A DNA stretch of 25,706 bases. Source: Bacteroidales bacterium M5 (GTDB lineage: Bacteria; Bacteroidota; Bacteroidia; Bacteroidales; Muribaculaceae). The translations under genes were made by a program, and so were the position numbers. This document shows positions 24,741 to 25,706 of this stretch, in pieces. Location of the stretch: contig LUJP01000064.1 in the NCBI GenBank assembly GCA_001689535.1, positions 1 through 25,706 on the forward strand. The letters are read 5' to 3'. Every line of letters starts with the position of its first letter. Within the stretch, counting starts at the first letter, position 1. Below the pieces are notes generated by a model. It was not told the origin of the DNA and did no database searches. It worked only from the letters and a program-made list of their open reading frames with translations.

Positions 24741-25403
24741 ATGACTGACAATAAAGATTACAGCCTTTCGGTTCCCTGCATCCCGGAACTCGATTCCATT
24801 CCATTGGAAGAAATGTCGCAGATTCTTGCCGAACGTGGATGCCGTTTCAATGTGGAATGCATCAACTGGAAAGAACAGTATCCCTACCATCCTCTCACCT
24901 CCTATTCCATTGCCCATTCAGGCAATAAGATTTATATCGACTTCTTCGTCAGATGCAATTACCTCCGGGCGGTAACCTCCGAGAACAACGGCCCGGTTCA
25001 TCAGGATTCCTGTGTGGAGTTCTTTGTGGAGCCTACCGGAACCCTTCCGTATTACAATTTTGAATTCAACTGCATAGGTGCTATCCATGCGGCAAAACGC
25101 ATGGACCGTCACAACGGCTCTCCGTTGAGCGATGAGGAGCTTTCATCAGTCGAACGCTATGCTTCCTGCAGAAGCAAACCATTCAACGAAGTTGAAGGAT
25201 TGTTCTCCTGGAATCTTGTTGTGGCTATTCCCCTGAGCCTGATTGGACTGAAATATGAAGGCAAACCGATTGAAATGAAGGGTAACTTCTATAAATGTGC
25301 CGATCTCACAGCTGCGCCTCATTTCCTCAGCTGGGCCCCCATCAACACCGAAAACCCTGATTTTCACCGTCCGGAATTTTTCCGCCCCATAACCCTTGAA
25401 TAA
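24741..25403 (+). CDS. Carbohydrate-binding family 9-like (CBM9-like) protein, 220 aa
   Basis: No signal peptide or membrane segment is seen, so the product is likely cytosolic. The pattern of a beta-sandwich with KIYIDFFVRCNYLRA (about 63-77), then HQDSCVEFFVEP (86-97), YYNFEFNCIGAIHAAKR and WNLVVAIPLSLIGL resembles the CBM9-like fold found in many Bacteroidetes proteins of unknown function. It has several aromatic and charged residues (D88, E92, F94) at the positions used for ligand contact in such domains; this last point is inference. No catalytic domain is fused. It sits 4 bp after the LysE-family gene, suggesting a shared role that is not known. Confidence 0.75.
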   Translation: MTDNKDYSLSVPCIPELDSIPLEEMSQILAERGCRFNVECINWKEQYPYHPLTSYSIAHSGNKIYIDFFVRCNYLRAVTSENNGPVHQDSCVEFFVEPTGTLPYYNFEFNCIGAIHAAKRMDRHNGSPLSDEELSSVERYASCRSKPFNEVEGLFSWNLVVAIPLSLIGLKYEGKPIEMKGNFYKCADLTAAPHFLSWAPINTENPDFHRPEFFRPITLE

Positions 25404-25429
25404 AGAATTCGATTTTTTTGATATTGCCT

Positions 25430-25461
25430 ATTGCATATGTCAAAAAAACATCATACCTTTG
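25430..25461 (+). promoter_or_regulatory. tRNA-Glu promoter
   Basis: ATTGC begins at 25430 and TACCTTTG lies at 25454-25461, a full TAnnTTTG box with TTG 20 bp upstream. The box ends 34 bp before the tRNA, leaving a short 5' leader to be trimmed. Confidence 0.75.
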
Positions 25462-25495
25462 CAGAGCAAAAAGGAAAAAACCTTATGCTCAGCTT

Positions 25496-25568
25496 GGCGA
25501 TTTAGTGTAGAGGCCTAGCACGCCACCCTCTCAAGGTGGAGACTCGGGTTCGAATCCCGAATTCGCTA
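25496..25568 (+). tRNA. tRNA-Glu (anticodon CTC)
   Basis: The 73-nt sequence folds as a cloverleaf: acceptor GGCGATT/ATTCGCT, D stem GTGT/GCAC, anticodon stem CCACC/GGTGG with loop CTCTCAA (anticodon CTC, reads GAG), and T stem TCGGG/CCCGA with loop TTCGAAT. Discriminator base is A and no CCA is encoded (CAC follows). The acceptor stem has a G1-U72 wobble and a U6-U67 mismatch. The other stems pair well. The gene has its own promoter and terminator. Confidence 0.9.
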
Positions 25569-25576
25569 CACACCGA

Positions 25577-25608
25577 TTAGCTTCCCCAATACGGGAAGCT
25601 AATTTTTT
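25577..25608 (+). terminator. Intrinsic terminator after tRNA-Glu
   Basis: A perfect 10-bp stem TTAGCTTCCC / GGGAAGCTAA with a CAATAC loop is followed directly by TTTTTT. The remaining 98 bp of the window hold nothing I can name. Confidence 0.93.
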
Positions 25609-25706
25609 ATAATCGTCCATTCTCCCGGCCCCCGCGCCATGCAAATTCCGTTGAATATCACGATAAAATAAGAATACAATGGGGTCAGCGGATTTTTCCG
25701 GTGGGC

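Noticed and set aside
24061..24744. 227-aa plus-strand frame overlapping the LysE-family gene
   Set aside because: It is rich in Arg, His and Ser, as out-of-frame reads are, and lacks the clear membrane-transporter pattern of the other frame.

Overview
The window reads as chromosomal DNA from a member of the Bacteroidales, most likely a gut Muribaculaceae-type organism; the family is inferred, not proven. The evidence is the Bacteroidetes-type promoter signals (a -7 box TAnnTTTG, several with a -33 TTG(C) at fixed spacing), the general lack of Shine-Dalgarno sites, the gene order purH-mreB-mreC-mreD-mrdA-rodA, and proteins that all look Bacteroidetes-like. Coding density is high. No phage, CRISPR or resistance island is visible. 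The only mobile trace is an apparent IS3/IS150-type terminal repeat at the very left edge.

Left part (1-9987): gyrA and a downstream exported TPR protein form a minus-strand pair. A 328-bp spacer separates gyrA from a divergently oriented clpC, which ends in a strong intrinsic terminator. htpG (Hsp90) and glsA (glutaminase) follow, only 13 bp apart. This is a DNA-topology and protein quality-control block.

Middle part (9988-15736): on the minus strand a 672-aa outer-membrane beta-barrel protein (putative porin) is followed 9 bp later by a membrane-anchored family-3 solute-binding protein. They diverge from ugd (UDP-glucose dehydrogenase) and a DegT-type sugar aminotransferase, which could supply UDP-glucuronate and an amino sugar for surface glycans. 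The two transcription units share a compact region with back-to-back -7 boxes. The aminotransferase converges on rpmH (ribosomal protein L34, 51 aa) across a gap that holds four TAGCTA palindromes on an exact 9-bp period.

Right part (15901-25706): a minus-strand flavodoxin is divergent from purH and the rod-shape/elongasome operon mreB-mreC-mreD-mrdA(PBP2)-rodA. Within it mreD/mrdA and mrdA/rodA overlap by 17 and 20 bp, the downstream gene starting at GTG each time. The mreB-mreC gap carries a long hairpin. After rodA, a consensus promoter lies so close to a LysE-family exporter that its mRNA is predicted to be leaderless. A CBM9-like protein gene follows after 4 bp. A tRNA-Glu(CTC) with its own promoter and terminator ends the window.

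Most of the window is ordinary housekeeping. No clearly new multi-gene system is visible. The best leads are the porin/anchored binding-protein pair, the leaderless exporter with its CBM9-like partner, the mreB-mreC hairpin, the 9-bp periodic palindromes, and the residues of GyrA that differ from the classical QRDR and GyrA-box.
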